Origin: Baylisascaris procyonis | Lineage: Eukaryota; Nematoda; Chromadorea; Rhabditida; Ascarididae | Assembly (NCBI GenBank): GCA_037389465.1 | Contig: JAZARR010000093.1 | Span: forward strand, 620,001-684,000 | Reading direction: 5' to 3' | DNA: 64,000 nt | Shown here: piece after piece, positions 1 to 28,298 of the stretch | Layout of the letters: every line of letters starts with the position of its first letter | How positions within the stretch are numbered: position 1 is the first letter of the stretch | Notes under the pieces: model-generated | What the model was told of the DNA's origin: nothing | What the model saw: only the letters and a program-made list of their open reading frames with translations | Databases searched by the model: none | Position numbers and translations under genes: made by a program

Positions 1-461
1 GCACAAACTCTCCAACGGATCTGACGTTACAACGCACTGAGAATCATTTGAATGAGGATTTCCCACTCTATACTGGAACACGTTTCTTGCACAAATCTCA
101 TCTTGCAGCCCAAAATCTTTCTGACAATAGTATCCGGTGTGATGTTTTCACTGGCATTTTGATAATGTTTGAAAGTAACGGATGGATTTCGATTCGGTTG
201 GATAGGAATTTGGAATTTTGCCATGTTATGCTGAAATGGGATTTCTGCTGCTGTCGGAATTCAAATTAATGCTCTCCAACAACTTTTTTGTATTGGAGAA
301 GATGAAGGAAAAAGAGAGAGCTAACTGCATTGTAGATATATTAATGAGCCACATATCCTTCAATGTGTCAACTGTTACTTTAGAAATCAAACCATTGCTT
401 ATGTAGGCATTTAACTTTAAAGATCGCTGATTGTTGCTTTGCGAATTAATGATTATTGCAG
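1..461 (+). other. lin-11: lin-11 intron, 3' part
   Basis: No coding sequence is recognised here. The stretch ends in a TTGCAG acceptor at 456-461, directly before the homeodomain exon, so it is the end of the intron that follows the missing upstream exons. Those exons should carry the two LIM domains and the first 12 homeodomain residues. Confidence 0.8.
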
Positions 462-18227
<17,766 letters not shown>

Positions 18228-18966
18228 CTATTTGGATTTGTTTTTCTCAGTCATCACCTTTCTGTCATCTAATTTCGATCTCCAAATATCACTTTTGAGC
18301 AGTCTTTTATTGTATGTCTGTCTAACTTATGATGCTTGTACCACTTTGTGGATCTCTGCACCTTCTTGAGCACATCGTGAAAATGGAGAATTAACGAGCC
18401 CATCTATAAATAAGCGGTTATGACTGAATGTGTATCCCATAAAAAGATGAAAGCGTATCTCGTATGAAAACGATGCAAATTTGAGTTGATTGATGGGGAT
18501 TCCGCTGAGGGAATCAGAATGCCCAAATTTGCATGAAATTATTTTTTGAATGCATTAGATATGCAAATTTGGTATGCCAGCGAACTCATTAATGCTATCT
18601 ATGCAATGTACAATGTTGTATTTCGCCGCTGTGCGTGGTTATGCGGTGCGATTTTTGCATAAGTGAAATAGTATAGGAATTGAATTTTATCATTTTTGAC
18701 ACGGACCAGATCGCCGACAATCCATTATTCAATTTCTATTTTGACGCGGTGGAGAGAAGGAAGCAACTTCCATTATGACTTTCACTCTAAGTTAAATTGT
18801 GTCGCGGTACGATGCAGGTTATCACGATCGGTGACGTAAATTGGTCGGTGGAAATGTCGCATGACATAAGTGATGAAGTATGAGGACGATAGAAGTCATC
18901 AGAATACAATTGACGCATCCAAAAACTCATCTGATTCGTGTAAATCAAATTAGTAAATGATAAAAC

Positions 18967-18972
18967 AATAAA
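18967..18972 (+). terminator. lin-11: candidate lin-11 polyadenylation signal
   Basis: This is the first AATAAA after the lin-11 stop, implying a 3' UTR of about 750 bases. Nematodes often use variants of this hexamer, so an earlier site is possible. Confidence 0.35.
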
Positions 18973-19611
18973 AGGCATTATAAATATATAAAACCCCTGG
19001 GGGAATGAAATGTGCAGAAATCGACATTTTGGTATAAGTAAATTTCTTCAGCTTATTGTGACGCTCATTTGAAAAAAATAGTCGAAAACGTTCGTTCATT
19101 ATGTGATAATTGATTGATAATGTTATCGATAAGATAAGAAGTGTTCTATTCATGGGCATTAGTTTTGCAGCTGTTATTTGTTCTTCCACGAATTTGCCAA
19201 CTCGCATCCATATCATTCAAAAGTGCATCTATGCGCTGCTTACGTGCACTTACATCGTTTTCATTTATTTCTATTTGTTTATTTTTGTATTCTCTCACAT
19301 CTCTTTATTTTCTTTTCTCTTTTTCACTAATTTGCATTTGACAAAGAAATCATTAATAAAACATCGATCGATTTACGAGTTTTTATTTCAATTTAAGTTC
19401 ATTTGATGCCGATGCGATCGCTTAAGCAAACAATGAATTTTTATTGTATATTACCTCTAATATGTGGTGAATATGTTGTGTTGTTACTGATAAGGTGATG
19501 TTCGAAAATGGGGGAGTTGCCAAAAGTTCATTAACCTGCTTTCCCACGCCGTTTTGTTCCTCTTTGGCAAATCTCCATTTGCAACGCATGTTATCGCAAA
19601 ATCGCTTTGTA

Positions 19612-19970
19612 TGTGTGTCTGTCCGTTTGCCCGGTAGTTTAACTCGGTACCAACAAATGCTAGAATTATAAAATTTGAGGGTATAACACTATACATAATA
19701 GCACATTAATCAATCAACTTCGATGAGTTAGTCATGAATATTAAAAGTGCCGCAAAATTTGCATATGTCTAGTGCCGATCGCATTTTAATTTGCACTGAT
19801 TGAATCAAGGAAAATCAATGTTGCAGATCTGTGCAGTAATTGAGAAATGAATGTATTAGTGCGCATGTGTTGTTATTATATTCCTTAGCGAATGGTGCTG
19901 CAGGTTGGCCTAATCAGTGAGACTGCAAAAAAGCGCATATCGTGCCGACTTCGGCATGCTGCTCCGCGTG
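19612..19970 (+). repeat. dispersed repeat, two-module copy I
   Basis: The P module (TGTGTCTGTCCGTTTG, then AAAATTTGAGGGTATAACAC) starts at 19612. The C module (AAAAAGCGCATATCGTGCC) starts about 313 bases later. The same order and nearly the same spacing recur at 43.5 and 58.0 kb. No open reading frame of note lies inside. Confidence 0.65.
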
Positions 19971-22900
19971 AAATCAGTGCAAGCGCGTTGATGACATATG
20001 TTAACATATGGCTGTACACAGAAAACATCTTCCTACATGCGAATGCAAAAAACGCAAATATGTGCATGCATACGATGCATTTCATCAATAGCCTTTATGA
20101 CGAATAACCAATCTGGTTTGTTACTTGAGGAATCACAAAGTTGTTCTTATCTAACTGCAATGGTGAGTTGAGCACAACAGTCAACACAGTTTCATGTTTA
20201 AGAGTCCACCTATATGTAAGGTTAGAGGATAAAAGGTTCTGGTGGCCAATTAACTACTCTTCGAGTTGCTTGATACTAAGGAGAAGAAGAGAATATAGGG
20301 TAGCAAGAAGTGGAGGCCTTGTCCTAACCCTTGTCCTCTTACAATCTTCTGCCCTTTTCCACCTCTCCTTTCCCCCTCGTTCCCCTTTTCCACCGAAGAA
20401 CTTTTCATTACGATCGTCTATATTTATCTATGACAAATGAACTGTTATTTTCCCACTAACAATGCTTCATTGATCATGAACTTTGATTTTCAATTCCAAA
20501 GTTCCGAGAATAACAATTTCCACCAAATTTTCTGGTCAGTCGAACCTCAGACCTTACCGTAAACTGTACTTCGCTGTGAATTTTCTTTAACCTTCGTGAT
20601 TATCATGGGTATTTGCTGGCCTATATTCTTTCCTGTATGACCAGAGAAGAATCTTTCCCCTGACCTTAATTCCATCAAATTTGCAAAAAAGACCATTTTT
20701 GGACATGATTTCCTAAGAGGTCTCTACTTTGAATCTTATTCGGAGGAATTTCACTCAGTTTTCATTGTTTGGACTCCGGGGGAAATTCCAATATCCTTTT
20801 CCAGGAATCGGGCACAACAAATCGTTTGAAAATTTTTCATACGTCGCAAAACAAAGCAAGGGAGTTGGCAAATGCGAATCACCTCCTTTCCTCGCCTTAT
20901 TTACCCTCCATCCCCCTTGCCGTCTTTGCAGTCGGCTAACATCATGTGTTTCAAGAAACCAACTGAAAACGCATTTAGTTCTGAAATCATTAAAAAATAT
21001 TTATGAGCAGATTGCTTATGCAGTTGGCAAGATAACATATAGAATCAGGCTTCTATTCATACCCAGATATTAGAAGATAGTGCAAAGGTGACGAAAAAGA
21101 AGGAAAATAGGAGGATTCATTGCAATTCCCAAGTGAATGCGTTGCACTTCTCACATCGCAGTTCAAAAGAGAAAGAAACATTGAAGCACGATAACGAGAG
21201 TTCGGCGAAGTGCAGAAATGTGCCAACGTTTTCACCCTTTATTGATGATGTTCACAATTTTACAGAATCAAACGTATTGCAGCAGACTCACAGTGAAGAA
21301 CAAATGGACTTCTGGATGTCGTCTTTCTCACGGATGTATGTTTCGAGGAACTTCTAGAGTCCTTTTCACTGTCAAGGATGTAATAGGCAAGCACTCATAA
21401 GGGCTTAAAGGGCGGCTTATAAGAAGGACAGGCTCAAATATTTACAAAATGAAAGACACTCTAAAATCGAGATATGTTCAAAGGGGGAAAAGAAAGCTCA
21501 GGAAAAGAAGTGAGGAACTACCCATAAGCGAGGTGATTGTCTTCCACTGGCCGATATCTCTCTTGATCGGTTATCCAAGAAGAGATGATCCAAACTGCGA
21601 TGCAAACATCACAGTGTACAATACTACAATGCAGGTATATATACATTAAAGGGTCACTCTTCGATACAAATCGTTAGAGGCGTAATAAATATTCACTTTG
21701 AGCATTAGATTTGAGGCAACTTTATTTGCAGATATATCTGATGACTTAAATGAGTGGATTTGTGGATAATATAACACATAAAGAATGAGGGAGAAGCAAT
21801 AAATCCACATAACAAAAATGAATTAGCAAACAAAAACGAGCTGATGAACTGCAAAAAACTGATGCTTCGTTGGATTTTAGACCTCAACACGAATTGGAAT
21901 ACGCTTGAACGGCAGATGGAGTGAAACGAAGTTCTGCCAAGTTTTAAGGAGGAAATAGATACCTGTTTAACGTTTTTGATGAGATCGACACATGATTGTA
22001 ACTTGGATAAAATGAAGTGTCCGACTCCGATCGCGCAAGTGGAAGTGTCGGCTCCTGCTGAATTGGTTTTGGAAAAAAGGAGTAAACCTCCTGACTCTGA
22101 TTCTTCCCACAACAAGGAGTCGGCTCCAGGACTACAATTCAGAGTTGTTCCCAAAGTGACTGCTTTCTGATTATTCCTCCTTCACTATGTTTGTCATTAG
22201 AACAACTGGCAGAAAGGGTTTTTGCGTCAAAAAAAAAAAAAAATGAAACAAAACAGAAAGCACTGGGAATTGCACAGCATGATACAACAATCACCTCACT
22301 TGCGAGTCATCCATTCATATCGCATATGAAATACGCTTAACGACACCTAATTACATAATGGCGTCTTTGAGCTCAAATGCTTAATTAGGTCCACTTAAAT
22401 AAAAATAACAATTTTTTTAATTGTTTGATACAGGAAATCCATCAATGAAGTTTGATAGTGGCAGGTGTCGATAATTTTCCGGATGTTGTTGCTTGTTGAC
22501 ATTTATTGCCAGTGGATCGTCTTTCTGGAAACTAAGGCATGCTTTCGGAGAAAAGTGACAGCAGTATTTGCCTAATACTGCAATAACTTTCGAAGAGAAC
22601 AACATCTGCTCACTGCTCCAATCTTTTTTTATTGTGAGGTAAAATGATACCATACAAATCCCTTTATTCTGTAGCGGCCGGTTGTGTGTCGACACAGAGG
22701 AGCAGCGAAGGAAATTGCCAAGAAAGATCTCAGGCAACTCTATAATTCCAAAAAGTTATGCGAGGGGTACGTTTCAAGGAGCTTCAATCAACGATATCGA
22801 TAGAGTTTGTAGTACTCTAACAACATTAGTGGACCCCATAGGTGGCATTATGGAGGAATCTACGTTGGGTTCAGTTGTTCTTTGCGCCATCGGCAAATCC

Positions 22901-24474
22901 CTTTGAAGTGCGTGTTGGCTCAGCGGGGATGCTCATCCCAGAATTGTTCCCTTTTGCAACATCATCGACTTTTTTCGACATTTCCAGCAGAGCAACAAGG
23001 TTAAGAGTATTTGATTTCGTCCTTTTCCAGATACATACCGAAAATTCTTAACCACTTATCATGAGACAACCTGAAATGTAGGGGAACATTTTCATGAATA
23101 CCTTCCTCCTCATGTCTTTGTATGACATGCATATAAGTATTACGATCTCGCAATCTCTGCCGCGTGTGTAGTGGTCTGCGCACTGGTGGGCAGGGTGTGA
23201 TGGTGCAGGAGGTTATTCCATTTGATTGCCGAAGAAGTGGAGCTGGAGAGAAATTTAGTGAAGAGCGAAATAAGTGCGGACAAAATGTACAGTTCCAATA
23301 AAAACATTTGTTCTCTTCTCTTGTGAAAAGGAGAAAAAATTGCGCAAAAGTGGCGCGGAAAATCGTCATTATACTCGTTTAATGTGTTTTTATCTTTTTG
23401 CTTGTTGATCGGTGAATTGCATTTCTGATCAAAGATAAACCTCTCGGATTGAATATACTGTTGCCACGTCAAATTTGCATATTTTTAAAGATTCCAACCG
23501 GCTGCCAGCTCACTTGGTCACTTGCCTAATTAAATACAATTTGTATATTTGTAAAACTGAGAAGTACGAACTTCTATGCAAATTCTTTTGCATATTTAAT
23601 CAATCTTCATCAAACTTTACTGTTTTCTCAACGAGTACAAATAGAAGATCAATTTCGTTATCAATGGCCTTTTCTGATGGGTTTTCGCAAATGTAAATAA
23701 CTACGGGCATTTTGTATAAATTACAACTTAACATGAGCAATTATCTGCTTCCTTCCTATACCATCATTTATGATAACTTTAGTTATCATTTTATGGACGT
23801 GTTTTTATTCGACTAAATAGACACTCCCTCTCCCTACTTCATGCTCTAGACTTGCTATTTAATACGCTTGCTTTATTTCATGCTCAACACCGTTACCCTA
23901 AAAGATAATCCTCGATTCATGCACAAAAGCATAGATTAACGAACAGATTCAACCCTACAGCCAAATACCTGGTGGGAAAACAGATTGACCGAAGAGTCAA
24001 TCGCTTCGAGACCATGGAATCCGGAGGCTGCCGAAGTTCGGACTGCGGAACATTGGGAGACCTTGAATTTCGTTACTTCAAATTGCGAAGGTTGGGTGCG
24101 AGAGGATGGCACTGAGCGCCAAAGTGTGGTTTGCGATTTTTCTGGAAGCCACACTGTCGACATTGCGTTGAATTATTCTCATTCAGGAAATTTTCTATCA
24201 AAACGCAACTAATTAAAAGGAATGTCTCACTAGCTGCACCTCTCTGCCCGTTTATCTGGGCTATCAGTGGTGTTCCGCTTATGTGTTGTGTCCTTTAAAA
24301 ACACTACAAAGGCATCTCATTGCTTGATCTTCGAGTGCTTCGCACCACCCTCGTAGTCGTAATCAAGAAAACACAACCTCAGTCTCACATCTCACCTTCC
24401 ACAATGATATATAAATTTAGTCAGCTTAGTATTAGTCGCCATCTTATTCAGGGTCCCTTCGGTTTGAGAGGAGT

Positions 24475-24838
24475 GTGCAGGATTTTCTCACGACCTCAAG
24501 GAGTTCAAAAGATTTTCAACTTCGGCGATGTAGAAAACCAGTGATTCCGACCGGAATTCCACTTGTCTTGATGTTCGAAACGCCTCAAACTCTAGGCATA
24601 CAAAGTCGGTTGTCTATAAGAAAGTTCGGGATTATCGAATATCAAGGGTCTCGAAGATGTTCGGTAGCCCCTAAAACTTGAGCTGATCGTTCTAATCTAT
24701 CAAATTGCAGGTTCGGACGACCAGCTCAAACTACTCAACCGAAGATGTCAGAAAAGCGTGCTTGAAACGATGCTAAAGTGTCTTCACTATTCTTTCTGTC
24801 ACTGAACAAATAATGCTCAAAAAACGATATGAAATAAA
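24475..24838 (+). other. possible 3' end of an unrecognised short gene
   Basis: An open frame enters from a GTGCAG acceptor-like site at about 24480 and reaches a possible donor TCG|GTAGCC at 24663. A 47-base candidate intron with CTAAT and TTGCAG follows. A 22-codon exon (24711-24776, ending KACLKRC and TAA) keeps the same frame, and AATAAA lies 57 bases after the stop. No protein family is recognised, and the frame, intron size and signal could all be coincidence. Confidence 0.2.
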
Positions 24839-26458
24839 ATATTAATTATACATGGTTCATCGAAGCAAAATTCAAAGAAGAGATTTGTGGGAGTTGATCA
24901 AAAAGGAACCGAATGAACTGAGAGATGGATTCTTTCATTATAGAAATCAATCCTCTCATTAATTTATAAACTTATATGATTACATTTGAGGGCAATTAAT
25001 CTGTGTTTAACGGAAATTGCCAGAAATTGGCTTTTTGAGGTGATGATTTGAAAAAAAAAACCCAATTCCTCTAGCCGTTATTTTAGGTTCCTTCACTTTA
25101 CACCTTTAATATGTCAGGCACGTTTATCGTTTATAAGCCGAATAGTAACCGAACAATACGGAGTAGTGAATCTAGCATAAATTAATGTGCTCGAAGGAAC
25201 ACAAATTTAATAATTTGGTCTTGACGTGTAAATTTGTTTTCCGTAAGGCTTCGATATTGCCAAATTTTTTCAAACAAATGAACCGTATGAACATAAACTT
25301 GGCCCCCCGAATGACGTTCCTATGACATAGGAGTGATAGTTGGGGAGCATGTTGTGGCAATGCTACGTGGGGGGTGGTTTTTGGGTGAGGGTGGAGGGGA
25401 CTTATAGTGCACATTATAGAGCAATATTCTTGTGGGTTTCAAAGGGACGGAGTGGGGGCTGCATTATGCAAACAAATGTTCTTTAACGAAAACTCAAGGG
25501 ACAGGACGAATCCTCGTAAAAAGATGTGTCGGTCATTGATGAAAAATATGACTTTATTGGGTTGATACAGGTCAATACTAGCTGTAATCTCTCTGTTTCC
25601 ATGCAGTTTGTATAATAATTAGATTTAAGCTGAATAATGTTCACATAGTGTTACAATATACGTCAGGTTGCATCATGTCAGATTCGATCACAACTTGCCT
25701 AAGTACCTGAAAGCATGTATTAAGACCTTTGTTTATTTGCTGTAGTGCGTGGTTTGTGTTGCCTGCGTTTTCTTTGTTTTAAGTGTATATCGTTTTTATT
25801 ATGCAACTATGATCCCTATTGTGTGAGTTATTGAACAAAAGCGCCATATAATTTGCACACGGAGCTTTGAATTGAAGTGAAAACCTATGCCGTCTAATTT
25901 TCACAGTCCTAAGGCCAAACGACCGAGAACCGTGGAATGCTGTCCGTACTGAGTTCACACTTCTCCGGCGCGGAAATTGCATCCCTTCCTCTTCCTTAAG
26001 GATTGACAGAAATCTCCAATTAGACCTTTAATCGTTTATGAGGGGGAAGAGGTAACGTTGGTATTCTTTATGGCCAGCAATTAATGAACCATTGTTATTC
26101 ACTGCTAAAGAACTTTGTAGCGTAGTGTGAACGATTGGTACCTTCAGCGAGAGGCCGATATTGAGTTCAGAACTATCATCCTCGAATTTGAACTCATTAT
26201 TCTCGATGATCTAATGTCACGAATTTGCGGTGCCTTTAAACCACCTAGGACCAATCCCGCAGAGTGGTTGAAACCGGTGAATCCTATGGACTAAGCATAC
26301 CGAACACAATTAACCCCACCAGTTTTCTTTGCATTTGAGGCTGCTGTTTTTCTAGCTAATAGCCAGTTTATTTCAGCTAAAGACTGCTCTTGGTAAAAAA
26401 CAATTTTTTACACATCTTTTGAATCCTTTTTGGGACAGATGAACAAATGAAGAGAATG

Positions 26459-26515
26459 TAAGAGCACATATTGCGCCATTCTCTCTGGCGTATCTTGCTG
26501 TATTCTTTTGCGCCA
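26459..26515 (+). repeat. dispersed repeat, C module only (diverged)
   Basis: Reads GAGCACATATTGCGCC, then TCTCTCTGGCGTATC and TTCTTTTGCGCC. It is the most diverged copy and has no P module upstream. Confidence 0.5.
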
Positions 26516-26663
26516 GTTGTTGAACGTAACTTATATTCTTGCTTCCTTCCGTGCACTTAATTTTTCAAAAGTAGTGATGTAATTTTCATGTTCACATGTA
26601 AACTGGTCCTATCAGATAACAGTGATAGATTGCTTCACCTCATTCATCCAGTTCTATAAAAAA

Positions 26664-26674
26664 ACATTTTCAGG
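26664..26674 (+). promoter_or_regulatory. DCTD: candidate spliced-leader acceptor
   Basis: AACATTTTCAG|G ends one base before the ATG at 26675. A strong U-rich acceptor this close to an ATG is typical of nematode trans-splice sites. Confidence 0.4.
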
Positions 26675-26784
26675 ATGGTGGCTGATGTAGTCAAGTGTAA
26701 TGATAACCAGAAACAAGAAGGGCGTACATCTGTAAGTGATACCGAACGATTCACTAACAGCGCTTCGGGTACATCAGCCAAAAG
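26675..26784 (+). CDS. DCTD: possible alternative first exon of DCTD
   Basis: The 110-base frame begins with ATG directly after a TTTTCAG acceptor and encodes 36 mostly polar residues, from MVADVVKCNDNQKQEG to SGTSAK. Its donor AAAAG|GTATCT leaves two bases (AG). The DCTD exon acceptors at 28174 and 28192 both need exactly two bases and restore a Ser codon. The resulting protein would be 230 or 224 residues instead of 191. The sequence is not conserved as far as I can tell, so the support is splice signals and phase only. It could instead belong to an unrelated short transcript. Confidence 0.42.
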
Positions 26785-28174
26785 GTATCTTAAATCAGCC
26801 CTCATTTTACTTATTCTGCGATGATTAGCACCGTTGTTGTGAAGTAGATCGAATCCACTATCGATCACTTTAAACACTGAAATAAAATACTTGAAGATAA
26901 AGCTTCGTGGAATTGCATTCAATGAGCATCGAAAATTTTGCTTTCTGTGATGATTTGACTTCAAACACCGTTATTTTCGAACTTTTGCAATGTTCATTAG
27001 TGATATCGTTTCGTTTCACTTATCAATACCTCTAAATTTGTGGCTAATATTCCCCTTTCGTTTGGAGGAAGAGTATAGCATAAATGTGATCCAGTCCCCT
27101 TCAGATGATGTTCATGTCACTCGATGTGAACATCATCTCAAGATAAGACAACACCACCTTGCAGAATCTGATTCACCGACCGTTGAAACAAGTGCTTCGT
27201 TGCAATTTTTGCAGAATGTTTGATCGTACTGTAGTAATGAAAGCGGGTGATCTTACATCTCACTATCCGATTCTAAGTATCGCCTCACCTGGTTGGGGAG
27301 GTGGGAATGTAGGGAAATTTCTATTTGAAGGAACGAAACGATTTTTCCTCTTTTCATCGATTTTTTCTCTTTGTTTTGTTCTCTATTCATGCTCCGTGGG
27401 GCGTTGACAACGTGGCACAAGGGGAGAAACACAACTCTTTACGACGTCACACTACTCGAATCGCGAAACACAATGACTGATTAGCGAGCAAGACCGCAGC
27501 CTATTTATAGCCTCAGCTACGGCCCTGAAGGCATGGGGAGGTCATAATTCACATGGGGGAGATATCACATCAAGATCAAACAAGTGTGAGCATACGGCTT
27601 ATTGCACAAATGCAGATCACCAGTATCACTGCAATCACGAAACTATTTGATCACAATAGATCATTCGTTAACGTAGATCACTAGTTAACAGTTCTCCATT
27701 CATGCTGTTTGATATTCTGTTTCAACGTCACCCTCAGGTTCGGTTCTAGCTCATGACTGATATCCTTCAGTAAAAGGAGACTGCGAACGGAGAGGAAGTG
27801 GGCCGAGGGGAGGGGGGGGGGGTTAGGATGGAGGGAGAGGTCGAGAGTTGGAGTGGTGTTCTCTGATCAGTGCTTCTTAATTAAAGAGTGTAAGGTTTCT
27901 TGTTAGAGGATATAGCTTGTGGCAGAGGTAAACAAGTAGGGAAGGAGTGATGAATGTGAGGCTGCGTCATGTTTTGGTGCTTGATGAGTTGATTTCTAGC
28001 AGCTTAGATGCAGTTAGTGGTTTTCAAAGTGATGATGTAATTTAAGTCATCTTAATTGGCATTTCCCTTTTAATATTTGTTAAAAGATTTTTATAAGTTG
28101 GAATTGTTTTTATACAATAAAATTTTTCAACAATACTTCTCGTTTTTGATTCCATTCTATGTGATTATATTCAG
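26785..28174. other. DCTD upstream region or first intron
   Basis: No conserved coding sequence. It holds an inverted repeat at 27103-27137 (12-base arms AGATGATGTTCA and TGAACATCATCT) and a guanine tract at 27807-27822. If the upstream exon is not used, this is the DCTD promoter. Confidence 0.65.
27807..27822 (+). repeat. guanine tract
   Basis: Four G, one A and then eleven G, within a longer purine-rich stretch. It could form a G-quadruplex and may cause sequencing error. Confidence 0.85.
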
Positions 28175-28181
28175 TGAATTA

Positions 28182-28298
28182 ATGCTGTGCAGTGAGGATA
28201 GAAGAGATCGCAAGCGTGACGAGTATCTCTCATGGGAAGAATACTTCATGGCGGTGGCGTGTCTCGCTGCCCAAAGAAGTAAGGATCCTGTTACTCAG
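28182..28298 (+). CDS. DCTD: DCTD exon with N terminus
   Basis: Encodes 39 residues from [15 protein letters not shown] to [10 protein letters not shown]. It ends CAG|GTGATT in phase 0. The frame stays open upstream, so the true exon may begin at 28175 or 28193 if it is joined to the upstream exon. Confidence 0.93.

Larger units (their letters stand above)
18228..26674. other. gene-poor interval between lin-11 and DCTD
   Basis: About 8.4 kb without a recognised gene. The first part should be the lin-11 3' UTR and the last part the DCTD promoter. It holds one two-module copy of the dispersed repeat (19612-19970), a C module (26459-26515) and a possible short orphan gene end near 24.5-24.85 kb. 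Other open frames, for example near 20.7 and 22.0 kb, could not be tied to a family. Confidence 0.7.

Noticed and set aside
21705..22154. Minus-strand open frame of 149 codons
   Set aside because: No ATG at its start, low-complexity Ser/Phe-rich composition, and no recognised similarity.
23985..24212. Open frame of 75 codons with coding-like composition
   Set aside because: The opposite strand is equally open over the same bases, no splice signals bracket it, and the product is not recognised.
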